Positions 24,197 to 35,237 of a stretch of 64,000 nt of DNA are shown here, one piece after another. The stretch covers positions 434,001-498,000 of the forward strand of contig JACZZP010000015.1 of NCBI GenBank assembly GCA_015183035.1. The letters are read 5' to 3'. The notes beneath the pieces are model-generated. The model was not told the DNA's origin and searched no databases. It was given only the letters and a program-made list of their open reading frames with translations. Origin of the DNA: Meloidogyne chitwoodi. Its lineage: Eukaryota > Nematoda > Chromadorea > Rhabditida > Meloidogynidae. How positions within the stretch are numbered: the stretch's first letter is position 1; each line of letters begins with the position of its first letter. The position numbers were made by a program, and so were the translations under genes.

Positions 24197-27100
24197 TCAT
24201 TTCAATTCAATTTCACTACAATTTAACGTAGTAAAATCTCCAGGCATTGGAAGAACGGAAATGTTATAGAATCGAGTGTTGAGAGGTAGATTATAACTGA
24301 ATAAATAACCGAAGAATTTTAAAATAATAATGTGCATGGTTTTCTGCTTTTTTATATTCCAAAAAACCTTTTTTAAATGAATTCAATATTTTTTTAAAAT
24401 TTCACTTACCGATTTGAAGTTTTTTTAATTTGACACAATAAAATATTCTCCACCAAAACAAATGCCCATTTTTTACGATTACAAATATTATTATTATCCA
24501 ATTCATCTTTTGTAGTAACTTCTTGTTGTTCTGATTCAGTTGTTATTTTTGTTAATCCTACCAGTTTAAGACTTGAATCTTTTACAATATAAGGAAAAGG
24601 TCTTTGACTTGAGCTTAATTTTAATTTATTTTTTTTAAAGTTTTTTAAAATACCATTGTGCGACGAATGAATTCATTTTTTCATTCCAAATAACTAATGC
24701 ACCAATTCCTTCAATTATCTTTAAAATAAATTTTATTTAATAATTTTAAAAAGCCCCCATTAAAAATTAATAAACCTCTCCTAATGATACAAAAGCGCTA
24801 ACATCATTTTTACGTATAAAAGTCTGAGTTTTACAACTTCGTCGGATACGACGGAGGGTACTGCTGCTTTCATCTTCTTCGCCTTGTGCATTACTAATCA
24901 TTTTTATTTTATTTGTTATTGATTCATCTTTTACATCAATAAATGAAGCAGTTATTGCAGAATTTTGTTGTGTAAAATTATCTTGCATCTCTGAATTCAT
25001 TTAAATTAAATTTTAATTTATAAAGTTGGACCATTTTAGACATTTTTCCCTAACATTCGTCCCAAAATTATTTTAATTAAATTTTAAAAAAACCTAATGT
25101 AGCAGTGCTTTCAAACATTTTATTTCTTCTATTATTAATAATTTGCTGAGAAGAATTTGCTTCTTGTTCCTTAATTATGTTTGAAAGATCATCCTTTTCT
25201 TTTTTAAAAAGATTAATTTGTTCCTTTAACTGAATAATTTGTTCTTCTTTTTCCGCTAATTTTTGTTCCTTTTCTTCTCTAATTTTTCTTTCATTCTACA
25301 AAAAAATAATTTTTTAACATTTTTAAATTTAATTAGAAATATTAAACCTCTAATTTTTCTTTAAGTTCATTAATTTGTGCATTTGTTTTTTCTTCGATTT
25401 TTAATAAACGATCATTATTTTCTTTTTCAATTTGCACTTTAAATTCTTCTACTGCAGACATTGAACTTTTTTCTATTAGTAATTTAATACTTTTTTTAAT
25501 TTCATTTGAAAATGAAGGGATATTATTAACGATAATATTGCTGCTGTTTTTTAATTCATTACCAGCTTTGCGAAGATCATTTAAATTCTAATATTTTTTT
25601 AAATTTTTTTTAATTCTCTAATATATATATTTTTGTACAAAAAATATTATTTTTTATAAAAATTAATTTAAAAAAAACCTCTGCAATTTCTTTCACCTGC
25701 TTATTTACATTTTCTATCGTTGTTTTAATCTGATTCTCGCAAATTAATGTCATATCGGCTGAACGATTGCATTCATCTTTTAGAATCTAAAATTTTAAAC
25801 AATTATAATAAGCAATATTAGTACTTTCTTTTTATCTCCTCCATCCTTTTATTTTTCTTCTACACCTACAAATAGTCAATGGACAAAATGGTCAGAAAGT
25901 TATGTCACTTTAAAAGGAATGACGCTCAACCTCCCTTGGCTTTTGAAGGTTTAGGAGGAAAGGATACAGAAATAAAAGGAAAGTACCCAAATATTTTAAT
26001 CTTAAACCTCTTCCACCAAAGCTGGTTGATTTGAACATTGTGCTCTAACGAGAGAAAGAGGTCTAGTAATTTTAGGTGAAGATCGAAAGATAGGATAACT
26101 CTAAAAAATTTTTAATTAAAAAAAAGTATAAAAAACAGAAAAAATTCAATTCAAACTGGAAATGTCGCACGTACTCCGCTAACTGTTGCAATAAAATTTT
26201 TTTGTTCATTTATTAAACCAAAGTTGTTATTACTAAATTCTTCAGGTGTGCTAAAATTATTAGAACCTATTGATTCATCTTTTTGTTGATTATCATCACG
26301 AGAGTCAGCAACATTTGATGGAATTGCAATAGGTGCACTCGGTTGGAGTGGAGACATTGATTCACGATTCTGCAAATAATTTTAAATTAAATTTAAATTG
26401 ATGGTCCAAAAATTAAAAAAAAAACAAATAATTTTCTATATCAATATTCTAACTGAAAAATATTGAAAAAACGTTAATAAACCTCATCCCTTACATCACT
26501 AGCAACAATTGTGCTTGAACTGCTATTCGTTGTCAATGCAAATTGTGGTCCAAAGTTGGATTGTATCTGTCCGTATAATCCCCTTGGTGGTGATTCTGTC
26601 ATTATATTTGCTCCAATTGAGTTTAAAGAAGTATTAGAAGCAAAGTTTGACCCATCCCTAGCAAAGGTAAGAAAATTGCGTCCACCAGCAACAGAAGGGG
26701 AAATAATCTCCATAGTTTCTTCACTACATTTAAAAAAATTTTTTTATTTTTTTTTAATTTTTAAAGACTTACTTTAGCCAATTTGTCGAAGAAAAATTTC
26801 TATCCATAATATCAAAATTTGAAATTCTATCTCGATCATAAAAACTTTGATCACGACGTATTTGTGATTGCATTACTTGTTGATTTTGGGATAAAGTAAA
26901 ATCAAAAACAGATAAACGTTGAAAAACCATAGGAGCACCAACTATTAATAAATCCTTCATATGAGGAAAAATCTAAGAAAAAAATAAAATAAAAATTCTT
27001 TAAAAGTTTCAAACCTTTCTAAGTTCAGTAAGATGTTTACTAGATATTTTTGGAAGATATTGATCAATTTTTGGTGTAGTTGTTGTTGTAAATTGTGGAA

Positions 27101-29484
27101 TACGATCACTCATTCCAGGGAAAAGTTGACACAAAAAATGTTTATCCAATTTATTTTGAAATTGTTCACGAATACGATTTTCTTCAGTAATGAAAGCTGA
27201 ACATTTATCGATATGGGTAGATATCCAAACAGAAAATTCCTTTAAAAAAACAATTTTTAACTCAAATTTATCCATCTCAAAGTCAATAAACTCTTTCAAA
27301 GAAATAAACCTTTCTCAACTCCTCTCGACGTATAACCTCTGGAACTGCCATCATGTAAATATTTGGTGCTTCTTTAATTTGTCGTACAAGATCTAGCCTT
27401 TGACGCAATCCAGAATACTTTTCCTCAAATACTACCAATTTCTTGTTTGCCCTATCCAATCTTTCATAAGCCTAAAAAAGGACAAACAGAAAATAAAACT
27501 CAAAAATTTAAATCAAATAAATACCTGTCTGACCCAAGTTGAAAAACGTTGAGAAACTAAAATTAAAAATTAAGAGGTACCCAAAAATAAGAACAACAAA
27601 CTATTTTTAACGACTTCATCCTTTGAGTCAATAAATGAAATTGCAAAATCATAAATATGTTTAAGTGGTTGTTTCAATTCATTTAAACGTTGTTTCTGCC
27701 AAATTGTAATGTTTTGAGTACTGTCTTGAATAATTGGTTGAATAACTCTGTTTGCTATTTCACGTACTTGTGAAAGGATTCCTTTAAAAAAATTTTTAGG
27801 AAAATTTTGTACTTTTCAATTATGCTCCTAAAAGTCTACAAATTGTGAATAAATTTTTCTCGAAGGAATTATTTAAAAAAATATATGAAATATAAGCATG
27901 TTTTCGCATACATAACTCATCGAATTGACTTGCGGACGGCAAAATGGAAGGAAAAGAAAAATTTTGGAACACACCGGAAAATGATAGACAGCGCTAACTT
28001 TATGAATTTTTATAAAGGAAAAAAGAAGAAAAGTTTATGCAGTTGATGAAATTTAGCGAAAATTGTTGAGTTTATTCATCCAAAATAATTAAAAATTTAT
28101 AAAAAAAGTTGCGGACAAAATTGCGGATTTTAAGGCGCATAATTGAAAAGTACCGAAAGTTTGAGTAAAAGGAGAAAAAACTGATATTCAACATAACTTA
28201 AGTTTTTTCAAATAAGATTAGTTCTATTAACTCTATAAAAGAAAGAAAAACCTTCCAAATGTTGTAATTTACTCCTTAGCGTTGACAAACGTTTATCAAT
28301 ACCACCAATTTCTCTATATTGTGCTTTAGTAGAAACACCTTGTACAATTGTAAAAAATGATGCAGCTTCTGATAAATCAGAATCGTCAGTTTTCTCTAAA
28401 TGGTCGAGCATAAGATGGGATAATGAATTTAATGAATAAGCTGGATCCTTTGAAGATAACCAATCAAATAGAGTAATCTCTTCAGAGGAATTAAAAATTG
28501 AATTATCACTGTCAGGGGAGGAAGGAGTTAATTGTGCGGGAGGTGAAAGAAGTGATGAAGGGATTGTTATCTGAAATTTTTTTAATTATTTAAGTAAGAA
28601 AATCTTCTATAGAAAACACCAAAATGATAAGAAAGGATGAAGTAAAAATAAAAAACCTTTGAAAGAACTTCAATAACATTATCAAAATCCCCTAAAAGCA
28701 CACGTCCTTTTGTACGAATAATTTCCAACTTTTCTGCTTGTCGTTTAGAACGCTGAAGGTATTTTTGGCTGCGAGAGATGCTGTCGTCCAAATTAGCTAT
28801 TACCGCTTTCCAACCCTAAAAAAACATTTTAAAAATTAAATAAAAAATAACCTGATGCAAATAATGATGTTCAGAAATTAAATTGCTACAAAAACGAATA
28901 ATCGTTTCAGCAACATTTGTGCACTTTTTTGCAAGTTCAATACAATCCGTAATAGCAGAAGAGGATGTTGTGCTTATTCTGTAAAGACGATCCATCTCAG
29001 AACTCCAACCTTTAAAAATAAAAATATTTTTAAAATTTTACTTTATTTTTAAACTTCGAAAAAGTTCATTAATTCCTTCCAAATTTTCTTTAGCAAGTTC
29101 ATTATCAGCATTCGTATTTGAAACTCTTCTGACAAGAAAAATTGGATTTGTATCTGTTCCAGCTCCTGTTATTGCAGAAAGCATAGTTGAACTAACAAGA
29201 GAACTTCCATTGGAAAGAAATAATAATTGATTATCAATTCCAATGCTTGTCGATTTTTCTATTGATCTGAGAGAGAAAAAAATATTTAAAATAAAATTAA
29301 AAATCTATACTTTTGTAAATCGAATACAGAACCAAGTGTTGGTGGCTCAAGCATCAACATGTATCCTAAAAAAGTAAAAATCATAAAATTGATGAGATTT
29401 GTTTTAAAAACAAAAGTTATACTAAAAAATTTTTAAAAATTAAACGAAATAAAAACCTTGATTGACGTAAAAAACATGAAACAT
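24197..29484 (-). CDS. epg-7: FIP200 / RB1CC1 autophagy scaffold (ATG-11/EPG-7 type)
   Basis: Scaffold of the ULK1/UNC-51 autophagy-initiation complex that also binds cargo receptors. Twenty-one phase-consistent exons give about 1,136 aa: 29484-29457, 29365-29311, 29266-29055, 29009-28852, 28815-28657, 28570-28252, 27781-27602, 27556-27525, 27471-27310, 27239-27015, 26972-26773, 26723-26483, 26369-26157, 26100-26008, 25786-25679, 25587-25348, 25295-25094, 24990-24776, 24718-24654, 24613-24410, 24296-24197. The N-terminus MFHVFYVNQG starts the ubiquitin-like domain and leads to AGTDTNPIFLVRR, a string shared with vertebrate FIP200. Further family landmarks are EHHYLHQGWKAVIANLDD, ITLFDWLSSKDP and MMAVPEVIRREEL. 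A long coiled coil (about 25094-25786) precedes the C-terminal claw domain ending NRYNLPLNTRFYNISVL. Human is about 1,594 aa, so the coiled coil is shorter here. Confidence 0.92.
27809..28154. mobile_element. MITE of the ggtactttt/tgcggac family in a FIP200 intron
   Basis: Left end gtacttttcaattatgctcc and right end gcataattgaaaagtacc are complements over about 17 bp. Inner gcggac motifs (27935, 28113) match other copies. It fills most of the intron between exons 28252 and 27781. No clean target duplication was seen. Confidence 0.65.
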
Positions 29485-30368
29485 GTTGAAAATAAAAATA
29501 AATAAAGCAAATTTAGGTAAAAATAATTATAAATAAATCTAATAAATTTAAAAAAATATCAGTCGTCCATAAAAAAATATTGAAAAAAATCAAAAACACA
29601 TGCCACACGCTATTTTTAAGAATATAACCGTTTCGCTAAAAAGTAAATTTTTTTAACTATACTCTCTTCACCAATCTATATCCCTCTCTCTAACTTTTCT
29701 TCTATTTTAGGAACAATTTATGTTTATTTAAGTCTAACAGACTTACACTTTGATGGTATTTAAAAATTTTGGGATATTAAAAATCAGGAAAAAATTAATT
29801 CTAATAATTCAATTCTCTTCCTATAAGTTTTATTTATTTTGTATTTTTCGCAATTTTATACAGATTTTTATCAAATATGTAAATATAAATTTAAATAACT
29901 GTTGAGGGTGGGGGACATTTATAAATTGAGGTACTTTTTAATTATGAGCACAAATGTCCGCAAGTAATAATATTTATTTTTCTCAAATGAATTATTTTTT
30001 AAATATATGAGCATTGGGCATATTTCCACATTTATTATAAAGGATTATTATAAATTTTTAGGTAATATATAAGGAAGTGGAAAATAGTTAAATCTAAAAA
30101 ATTCAAATTTCCTTTTATATTTTTAAGAAAAATAAATATTATTATTTGCGGACAAACTCATACTAGCTTTGTGCTCATAATTGAAAAGTATCCTAATTGA
30201 TTATTTTATAAAATTATTCAATATTTTGTTATAATGACACACAAAGAAGAACATCTAAAATACATACATAGGTGTCTGTTTTCGGATTTTAAATGAACTC
30301 CTTTTAGAACCGTTTTCTGTATATTTATTTGCTATTATATTAAGTTGTCTTATAACTTCTTTCATATT
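29485..30368. other. intergenic region with one MITE
   Basis: Besides the element at 29930-30192 I see only AT-rich DNA. No snRNA, tRNA or exon was recognised. Confidence 0.5.
29930..30192. mobile_element. MITE of the ggtactttt/tgcggac family
   Basis: Left end ggtactttttaattatgagc, then acaaatgtccgcaag. Right end ttgcggaca ... gtgctcataattgaaaagta. The arms are complementary over about 35 bp with mismatches. Possible duplication taaattga / taattgat. It lies between FIP200 and the ShKT gene. Confidence 0.7.
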
Positions 30369-31706
30369 TTAACCAATTGGCAATCCTCTAGGAGTTTGTG
30401 TATTGTCACAAAGATTACAAATTTTTTTACATTGCCATTTCATTAAATCGAAATAAACCTTTAAAATTATTAAAAAATAAATTTTTTTAATAATTTTTTT
30501 AAAAACTTTTCTATTGCAATAACCAGCTTTATGTCTGTCTGGACAGTCTGTGCCCAAGTCTTGACATTCCCCACAAACATTACATGTTTTTGGACAATCA
30601 CGGTACATTCCCTCATAGGCATACTTTAAAAGAAAATAATTAAAAAATTTCAAAAATTTCCACAAATTCAAAAACTTTTTCAAAACACCAAAATTACTTG
30701 TGTTTTTTCGCTTAATATAAATTTAAATAATTATCATACGGTAACTATGCAAAGGTCTGCTAACTCCTCACAATTATCTTTTTTGTCAGTACAGTCTGAA
30801 AAAATTTATTAAAATTTTACAGTATGCCAAAAAGACCTCCTCCTGTTTGATTTCCCCCACCAACCATTCCTCCTCCACTTACTCCACCAGCTTGGGATTG
30901 TGGACCTTTAAAAATAAAAATTAAAGTAAATTTATTTTCTTACAGCAATAATCATCCCCAGTTGAAGTGTGTACACAAGTCTTTGTTCTATCACTTTGAC
31001 AAACTCCATTAGAACACATTTAAATTTAAAAAAATGTATTTAATTTAATAATATTGGTCAACCCTAAACATGACTTTTAAGGCAACTTTTAATTATTATT
31101 AATTATGACTCTAGTAAAGACATTGAAAGGGACGTCCTTATAACGAGAGTCAACTTGTTGTTCTCATAACCAGATTTAACATTAGTTATTTTAAAAAATA
31201 CTTTGGAGTATTATCAATTAATATTCGAGTACGTGCTGCATCATTACACAATTGAGGACAACAATAGAATTTTCGATTGCCATTAGTATCTGTATATTGC
31301 TCACATCCCCATTGAGTATTCTTTCTACAACGCATATCCTTTAATGGTGTCTGAACTCCTTGGATTTGTTGTGTTGTACTTACACATCTTTAATATTTTA
31401 ATTTATTTAATGTGCGACAAAACGGGTATTTTTATGTCAAGTGACGAAATGTCTGAATCTAACTTAGTGGCAAAGTGTACATTTGACGAAATGAAAAACT
31501 TTCTTGTTTAGTAATTTCAATTTTTAGATGTAAATTTTTAAAATTTTTAAACAAAAAATTCACTCGTTTGTAGCATCATTTGAGTCAAAAGAAATTCCCC
31601 CACATCTATACTGCGCAGAATTAATAAATAAAATATTTGAATTAAAAATTAAAAAATTAATAAAATAAATTAATTTAGAAAAAATTATTTTTCTTTTTAC
31701 AGCCAT
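30369..31706 (-). CDS. secreted cysteine-rich protein with ShKT domains
   Basis: Exon 31706-31564 starts with ATG and a signal peptide (hydrophobic stretch ending NSAQ) running straight into YRCGGISFDSNDATNEC. Exon 31387-31202 gives a cysteine-rich module (QWGCEQYTDTNG ... FYCCPQLCNDA). Further exons give CSNGVCQSDRTKTC, a Gly-rich linker, then two ShKT-like modules: CTDKKDNC ... CPKTCNVCGEC and CPDRHKAGYC ... KICNLCDN. The protein ends at the stop at 30369. ShKT modules are disulphide-bonded domains very common in nematode secretomes and are often linked to proteases or cuticle/immune functions. The join between 31202 and 31021 is a problem: the upstream exon ends in phase 2, but no AG acceptor precedes the next open segment. 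It may be two genes, a non-canonical splice site or a damaged site. Confidence 0.7.
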
Positions 31707-32505
31707 TTTAAAAAAAAGTTAAATTAATTTGAAAAAAAATCCTAATTAATTTAAATTTTTTTTGGGAGACTAAGCAAACAAAAAATAAGAGAATATAAAA
31801 AAAAATTAAAAAAAAAATCTTTTTAAATTTAAAATCAATTTAATTAAAAAAAAAGTTAATTTTAAAAATAGGTGTAATCTTTATTTTATTGAATATTTTG
31901 TCAAGATATATTTATAATTTTAAAAATATAAAAATAGGTAAAGTAGTATAGGGTAAGGGAATTTTTTTTATTTTGAGATTAAAATTCTAAAAATTATTAA
32001 AAAGAATGAGGTCATATATTCCAGTGCTGCTTACTTTTTTTCAGCATAAACTATTTATTGGAATATCGGGAACATTTTTTTTTGCATGAATATCAAAAAA
32101 TACAAAGTAATAAGAAGCGGATGAAAATTTAAAAAAATTATTTAAAATTTGATAAAAATTCAAAAATAATCTCAAAATAGTACAAAATAAATAAATCTAC
32201 TCTTCCGCTTCTTAAAAATCTACGATTAGTAATAAAAAAATTTTATTTTTCAATAAAAAATTTTTTTACTAATCATAAATCTCTGACACTGACACACAAA
32301 GGTTGGTAAAAAGGAAAGTTCTTTCAATGCTATTTTTTAAAAATAATTTCTTCACTTTTAAAAAATACTCCAATACCAACTTTTGTGCCTATTAAATATC
32401 AGACACCTTGAAATAAGCGAATATTAAAAAAAACTTCGGAAATGAATAGCGATATATTAGATAGGAGCGATTCATTTAATTATCCTTTTATGTATTATTA
32501 TTTTT
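31707..32505. other. AT-rich intergenic region
   Basis: A small hairpin lies at about 32218-32282 (gattagtaataaaaaaattt facing ttttttactaatc). The rest is low-complexity sequence. No exon seen. Confidence 0.5.
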
Positions 32506-33726
32506 TCAATGCTGTTGGGATTGAACGGATAGCTGCGAAATTCCAGAAGCCGACGTGGCTACATGTTCCTCCAAAATTTGCATAGGCAACTGTCCTGGCT
32601 GACCTTGTTGAGACTGTTGCTGAACAATCATCATTTGAGGCTGACGAGAAGTAACCATTGTAGTGGTAGTAGCAGCCATAGAACTATTTATCGGTGATTT
32701 TTGATCTCCCATCTTTTAGGGATTTCAAGGATATTAAATTGTTTAAGAAAAAATTTAAACCTGATTAAAAAACTGTTTTCCACATCCCACAAGTTGAGAA
32801 GTTTCACTTCGATAAGCTCTCATTTCCTTAAAATTTAAATATTTTAAAATAAAAATTTAAGCAAATAATAAAATAGAACATAGTAATTTTTTATGATATT
32901 TTATCCACTTAACCAAAAAAATCAATTTTATTTGTTTAATCAATTTTAGCTTTTAAACTTAAAAAATAACCTCTGCATAACGTTCCTTATCTTCCTGTGC
33001 TTTCTTATCAAAAATAATTCTTTCCTCTTCTGTCAATGCCTTCCAACGAAGACCAAGTTCTTGCGCAATTTGTCCGACCTTCCATTCTGGATGTTCACCG
33101 GACACTTCCTGACGCTTATCATTAGAAAAGAAAAAGAACGCTGACAACGCTCTTTTTGGCGCATTTGGATCCTTCTTGGCACGCTTTTTCTTCTTAAGAA
33201 CATCTTCACCTCCATATGCTGCAACTTCGGCTTGATAACGTTCAGCATCTTTTTGTGCCAATTCAAAAAATCGTTTCTTCTCCTCGTCAGTCATAGTCTT
33301 TAGAAATTAATTTTAAAATAAAATCCAATCAAAGGGACAAACCTTCCATTTCTGTGAACATTTTTTAGAAATTTCAGTCACCTGAACACATTCATTCGGA
33401 TATTTTTTCTTATGTTCTTCTAAAAAATGTAAAAAAAATAAAAAATAAATGTTAAAAGTAAAACAACAACCATAACACATTTTAACAAAGAATCCATATG
33501 GTGAAGTTTTTCCACGAACTAACGGCCTCTCATTGTGATGAACACTAAAAAATTTTAAAATAAATCAAAAATGGAAAAAAATCTACCTAAAACCACTGCT
33601 CTGCGACGGACATTGTTGTTTCGGTACTAAATGATGAACGATTTGCTGTGGTTGGTGAACTCCAGTAGGTTGCTGTTGAATTGTATATTGACCATTTGGC
33701 GTATTCACAATATAAGAATTTGTCAT
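32506..33726 (-). CDS. hmg-1.2: HMG-box protein of the HMGB / HMG-1.2 type
   Basis: Chromatin architectural protein that bends DNA. Exons 33726-33587, 33544-33471, 33419-33343, 33297-32971, 32826-32761, 32712-32506 give 296 aa. Box A spans [20 protein letters not shown] to the [10 protein letters not shown] region. Box B is [20 protein letters not shown] ... ERYAEEMRAY. The N-terminal part is Gln-rich (YTIQQQ ... QPQQIVHH) and the C-terminus is Gln/Thr/Ser-rich (about 69 residues from the last exon) instead of the acidic tail of vertebrate HMGB1; this agrees with C. elegans HMG-1.2. The start ATG at 33726 directly follows ttttaag, a likely trans-splice acceptor. Confidence 0.92.
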
Positions 33727-33789
33727 CTTAAAATGTCTCAATAAATTTTCATTACAAAAATTTAAATTAAAAGTAGGCGCGGGTGTTCT

Positions 33790-33990
33790 GTTAGATATGT
33801 CCGCTGGCATCAACCACGATGGCAAAAATTTTTCCCGTTAAGATAACTGGGAAGAAACCTCGGTAATCACCTAAAGTAAGCTTAGTCCTCTGTTTCTTCA
33901 AATTTAAGGGCCTGTATATTTTTAATCCAAAATCGGGGACCCCGCAAATACTGTATTGCCGATCTTTAGTCAAAACAATACAGATAATTA
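33790..33990 (-). ncRNA. candidate structured RNA with an Sm-like site, unidentified
   Basis: An island of near-average GC in an AT-rich region just upstream of the HMG gene. Read on the minus strand it has a bulged stem-loop (cccagttatcttaacggg), then aaaaatttttg, which resembles an Sm-protein binding site, then a second hairpin (catcgtggttgatg). That order is seen in SL RNAs, SmY RNAs and several U snRNAs. I could not match it to U1, U2, U4, U5 or SL1. It is also open as an 80-codon ORF, so a coding or repeat origin is possible. Confidence 0.3.
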
Positions 33991-33999
33991 GAGAAAAAT

Positions 34000-35237
34000 A
34001 AATTTTTGTGTTTGACATTAAAAAAGAAACCATGACTGAAGAATGTTAATTTATTTTTATTTTTTCTGCTGAAGTAAATACAGAAGTAGAAAGTTTAGTT
34101 TTTAAATTAAAAATCTGAAATATAATTATTAATAGCCGTAATGTTTTTAAACAAATATACACTATTTTAGTGACAGACATTTAATTCAACCATAGCTGTT
34201 TAGTGTTCTTTCGCAGTCTTTTCTATAATATTTCTCTTTCACTCTCATAAAATGCTATACTATTTTTATTTCATGGCTTCACAAAATCAATAAAAGAAAA
34301 AATTACACTTTGACAATTTTTAATAAAAAATTGCTAAAATTTAAAGTTGAATAAATTAAAAAGGATATTTGTTGGCAAATTTTTTTTTGTTAAATTTAGA
34401 AAAAATTTCATAAAAATAATAAAATAATTAAAATGAATAAAATAACAATTAAGAAAAACTCAAAAATTAAATTTTTGCTTAAAAATGGCCAACTCATTTT
34501 TTAGTTAAAAAATACTAATTTTAAAAACACAAAATTTTACTGAATTTTGACATTTTCATGGCATAAAATATATTATTTTTCCAAAAATTTATTTATAAAT
34601 TTAATTTTTAAAGATTTTTAACTTATTATAATTGCGAAGCAAGAGCTGTACTTTACGTTTTTTTATTAATCAAATATAATTCCAAAATATCGAAAAGAAC
34701 TTCTCCAGACTTAAATTATTAGCCTGCACATAAGGATAGTTATATATTTATTTTCAACAAATATATATATTTAAAAATAAACTTGGATAAATATCACACT
34801 ATTTTCCAATTTTCCAGTATAATAACTAAACAAAATTTTATTTTTAAAGTGCGTGAAAAAAAGAAAAAGTTTTTGGAGAGACAAGAAATAATCAAGAAAG
34901 AGTGTTTTTTTAAAAGAATTTGAACAAGACTGAGAAAAAAAAAAGAAAATGAATTTTTTTTCTTACATATCTCTTATTAATTAAGATTTTTTTAATTGCA
35001 TGAGATAAGCAAATAAAAAAATAACCGAGCGCTCGACTTTAACTCTTATTATTTTACAAATAAAAGATATTTAACTAAAAATAAAAAAAATTTATAAAAT
35101 AAGACAAAAAAAAAAGAAAACGTTGAAAATCTAGCGGCAAAAAAGTGTTTATTATATTTTTACAAATCACACAAATTTTCACATTCATTTTAATTTTCAA
35201 CTAAAAAAAAATTAAGAGAAAGAAACTTCTGCTACTG
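34000..35237. other. AT-rich intergenic region
   Basis: No exon or element recognised between the candidate RNA and the 3' end of the PP2A subunit gene. Confidence 0.5.

Noticed and set aside
26511..26777. Plus-strand ORF across FIP200 exons
   Set aside because: Antisense shadow of a well-supported exon.
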